Source: Hypsibius dujardini
Lineage: Eukaryota > Tardigrada > Eutardigrada > Parachela > Hypsibiidae
Length of the DNA: 27,176 bases
Reading direction: 5' to 3'
NCBI GenBank assembly: GCA_001579985.1
Contig: LRSR01006829.1
Span: forward strand, 1-27,176
A program made the position numbers and the translations under genes. A model generated the notes under the pieces. The model made no database searches, had not been told where the DNA came from, and worked only from the letters and a program-made list of their open reading frames with translations. Below are positions 24,923-27,176 of the stretch, in pieces; the first letter of the stretch is position 1; each line of letters opens with the position of its first letter.

Positions 24923-25953
24923 GAATTGGAAGGTCTTGATTTTGTATGGTTGAATTAGTGTTGAATTTGAAATATACAACTACTGCAGCGTTTGGTTAGA
25001 AGCTAACTTTGAGACCATATATCTTAAGAAGATCACTAGCATCGACTTAACTTGAAAATGAAAAATAATTGTAACATTTATTTCATACTCAGTAGGTAGT
25101 TTGAGGTTTCTATCTCGATCGTGCACCGTACATTTCTAAAAAACAAAGTTGACCAGGCAGTAGAGGGTCTTTCATAGACAATCCGTCCGTTGAAACAGCA
25201 TCACATACGATCTCTTCCTATATTACTTTACGTATTATTACTCTTGTGGTATCTAACGATTTACAGTAACGATAAAAATGGGCTGGCTGATGATGCTGAA
25301 AGCGGGAGACACTCATTTCACAAGTGACCGGAAAGTTGTTAGAAGCGCTGTCTGCCATGTCAACGAATTTTGTAGTGTGTGGACGTGGTTGTTGATTTTT
25401 CTTTTGTTATCGTCGACCAGCTTAGAAGGACATACCAGGGTGAGGTCTCAGACACAACCAAATGTTGGGACAAGCACAGAGCGAGAGTAAGGCAAGCGGT
25501 GCAAGCAAGTAGCTTCCAGCGAGGAAGACAAACAGAGGTACGGTATAGAAAAACATACAGACAGCCAGATAGAACCTTGGGTTCCATATTTGCGTAGACA
25601 TGACACATACGGTAGATGTACAGACGGAAGTCCTGGTGCATGAAATATCATCTTCATCTGAATCGTATTCCCTTTATCCGCTTATCCGTGGGCTGAGAAG
25701 AAACGCAAATCATCTTTCGTAACTGAGAGACACACAAACGGGCCGCGAACGTTTAAAAGAAGCGTGAAAAAAACCAGCAGATACACGGTATTTTACAGCT
25801 TTCGCCGTTGAACAGTCGCTTCCCGCACTGTCTGTTTTCCTTTGCTATCCTGTTGTATGTCTAAGGCCAATCAATAATGCGTACTAACGCAAACGCTCCC
25901 TTACAGCAACAACAATACGAAAAAACTTGAAACATTGTTTATGTGAAAGGTGC
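24923..25953. other. Intergenic region, no gene recognised
   Basis: Gene 3's promoter should lie at the left side and the 3' end of the next gene at the right. Overlapping open frames on both strands at 25278-25660 mirror each other and resemble no known protein, so they are not called. Confidence 0.4.
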
Positions 25954-27175
25954 TTATTGCTTCGCACGTCCTGTTTTCGGGCGCGATCCTCCCGATGCCG
26001 ATGTTTTCTCATTTTCTTCTGACGCGCTCCGGCCACTTTCCGCTTTCTTAGTGTCTGAAAACAAAGAATGCCTTCAATATATGTATGCTTTCTGGATTAA
26101 CATTTAGCAATATAAAATGGTACACAGAAAGAAAAATAGAATGGGAAAATTAAAGGTATAAACAAACTCAATTTCTGAACGTAAAAATTCTAAAGTACTT
26201 CTTGAATAAAATATCACGATGTAATATAGCAAAGTTACTAAACAGTGTATTACCAGTCTTGTAGGGGGTGTCTTGGAGGTCCTGTCGAATACTGTCACAC
26301 CGCTTCAAAATATGATAACCCGTGGCGAGGCGATGGATCATTAGCTGCATCACCAGAAGGGTGTCATTCAGATTCTTCTCGTACGCCTCAATGCGGGCAG
26401 TTCCGGTCAGCGATTGGCCGGAAAGGCTATCTAAAACCATAAACAGATCAGCAATAAATGATAATACCAATCATGAACATCAATCCCACAATTTAACATG
26501 ATGAAAAAATGGCAAACCACATGTGTAAGAGGTACAGGGAAGACATACCGGGATCGGTGAGATCAACTCCTTCCACGATTAACTGCCTGAAGTTGCCATA
26601 CTCGTCCTCCGAGATGATAGTCTCCTTGGAACCCTCTGATCCATCCAAAGGCAACCCGAGACGCTCTGCAAAACCGAATCTGGTCAAAGCAACTCTTTGT
26701 CTATATGTCTGTCTACCTGTGTTTGCCTGACTGCATGCTTGCCTGTCTATCTGACTGTTTGTCTGTCTGATTGCTTGTTTATATGTCTCTCTAAATATGT
26801 GCCAGTCTGTCCGAAGGTAATGCGTCCCATAAAGGCCCGCCTTCGTGTATTGATATCTGTTTTTCTTATGCGCTCAAAAAAGCAGTATGTCAATACGTAC
26901 CGAGTGCCGCTTTGTGCTCCAGTCCAAACGCCGGCGCTTTCAACGTTACATCCACAATCTGATCGGACTCTTTGGTCACTTTGTTCTTGCGTTCTCTATA
27001 TGCTGGCACTTTCGGCTTGAAAAGAGTCGGCCCGGACGACTTCACCTCCACCTTGGCTGGCTTCAGAGACGCCGCCTTCAACCGGTCCACGGCGACGCTG
27101 GACAAAGAGGCCGCCGTCATCGTTCCGTCCTTTCCAACGACAACATTGCTCGCGCTGACCAGGGATGACGGAAGG
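25954..27175 (-). CDS. Unrecognised host gene, last four exons (5' end beyond the window)
   Basis: I do not recognise the product. Four exons join in frame on the minus strand: 27175-26901 (open to the window edge), 26665-26549, 26430-26254 and 26054-25954, stopping at TAA. All introns have GT-AG ends, and the split codons agree at each junction. The visible 222 residues begin LPSSLVSASNVVVGKDGTMT. They continue with a Lys/Pro-rich region (LKPAKVEVKSSGPTLFKPKV), ERLGLPLDG, an acidic segment (EDEYGNFRQLIVEGVDLTDP) and an amphipathic helical segment (ARIEAYEKNLNDTLLVMQLM, then HRLATGYHILKRCDSIRQDL). The C-terminus is basic/Ser-rich and ends GRAKQ. There is no signal peptide or membrane segment in the visible part, so it is probably cytosolic or nuclear; the helix could be a coiled coil. 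Confidence 0.75.
26695..26815. repeat. Degenerate CTGT/TCTG simple repeat in an intron
   Basis: A pyrimidine-rich run of CTGTCTGT, TGCCTGTC and similar units fills much of the intron 26900-26666 of the unrecognised gene. It is diverged and has no coding meaning. Confidence 0.6.
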
Positions 27176-27176
27176 A

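Noticed and set aside
25278-25660. Overlapping open frames on both strands in the gene 3 upstream region
   Set aside because: There is no similarity, no splice sites or signal sequence, and the two strands are equally open.
1-27176. CRISPR arrays, bacterial operons, tRNA or rRNA genes
   Set aside because: No regularly spaced repeats with spacers, no Shine-Dalgarno-led operons and no tRNA or rRNA-like sequence were seen. Introns and domains show an animal genome.

Overview
The window is invertebrate nuclear DNA. It has short spliceosomal introns (54-202 bp, GT-AG), secreted proteins with P-type trefoil and PAN/Apple domains, and remnants of hAT, Ty3/gypsy-like and Polinton/Maverick elements. 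Nothing fixes the species; a compact ecdysozoan-type genome would fit.

The main object is a Polinton/Maverick (adintovirus-like) element at 3952-17846 (13,895 bp). It has terminal inverted repeats of about 330-344 bp that begin AGCAGTGAGG and is flanked by the direct repeat CCAC. It interrupts an exon of a minus-strand trefoil/PAN gene: the 5' part of that gene lies at 17851-18895 and the 3' part at 3703-3951. Removing the element and one CCAC restores the PAN reading frame across the junction. Inside, a plus-strand block (4509-11082) carries a two-exon gene A, two unrecognised ORFs, integrase with chromodomain, penton-like minor capsid, a basic core-like protein, major capsid and adenain-type protease. 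A convergent minus-strand block (17370 down to 11069) carries a spliced LRR membrane protein, a spliced Gln-rich protein, remnants of protein-primed DNA polymerase B, the packaging ATPase and two small Polinton ORFs.

Most hallmark viral genes (integrase, penton, major capsid, protease, ATPase, polymerase) are broken by stops, frameshifts, a 19-bp duplication, deletions or an inversion. Gene A and the LRR protein gene are intact when spliced, and the Gln-rich gene is open over five exons. A near-perfect 20-bp palindrome, GTTTGAGTTGCAACTCAAAC, recurs about ten times inside the element (both inverted repeats, introns of all three spliced genes, gene ends, the convergence point). I saw no copy outside it.

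Left of the element (1-3700) lie a decayed hAT transposase and two fragments of a second, more diverged copy of the same Polinton family. Right of it (17851-24922) is a tandem array of three related minus-strand trefoil/PAN genes with Thr/Pro-rich linkers, and a degraded retrotransposon gag sits between genes 1 and 2. The right end (25954-27175) holds the last four exons of an unrecognised minus-strand gene that continues beyond the window.
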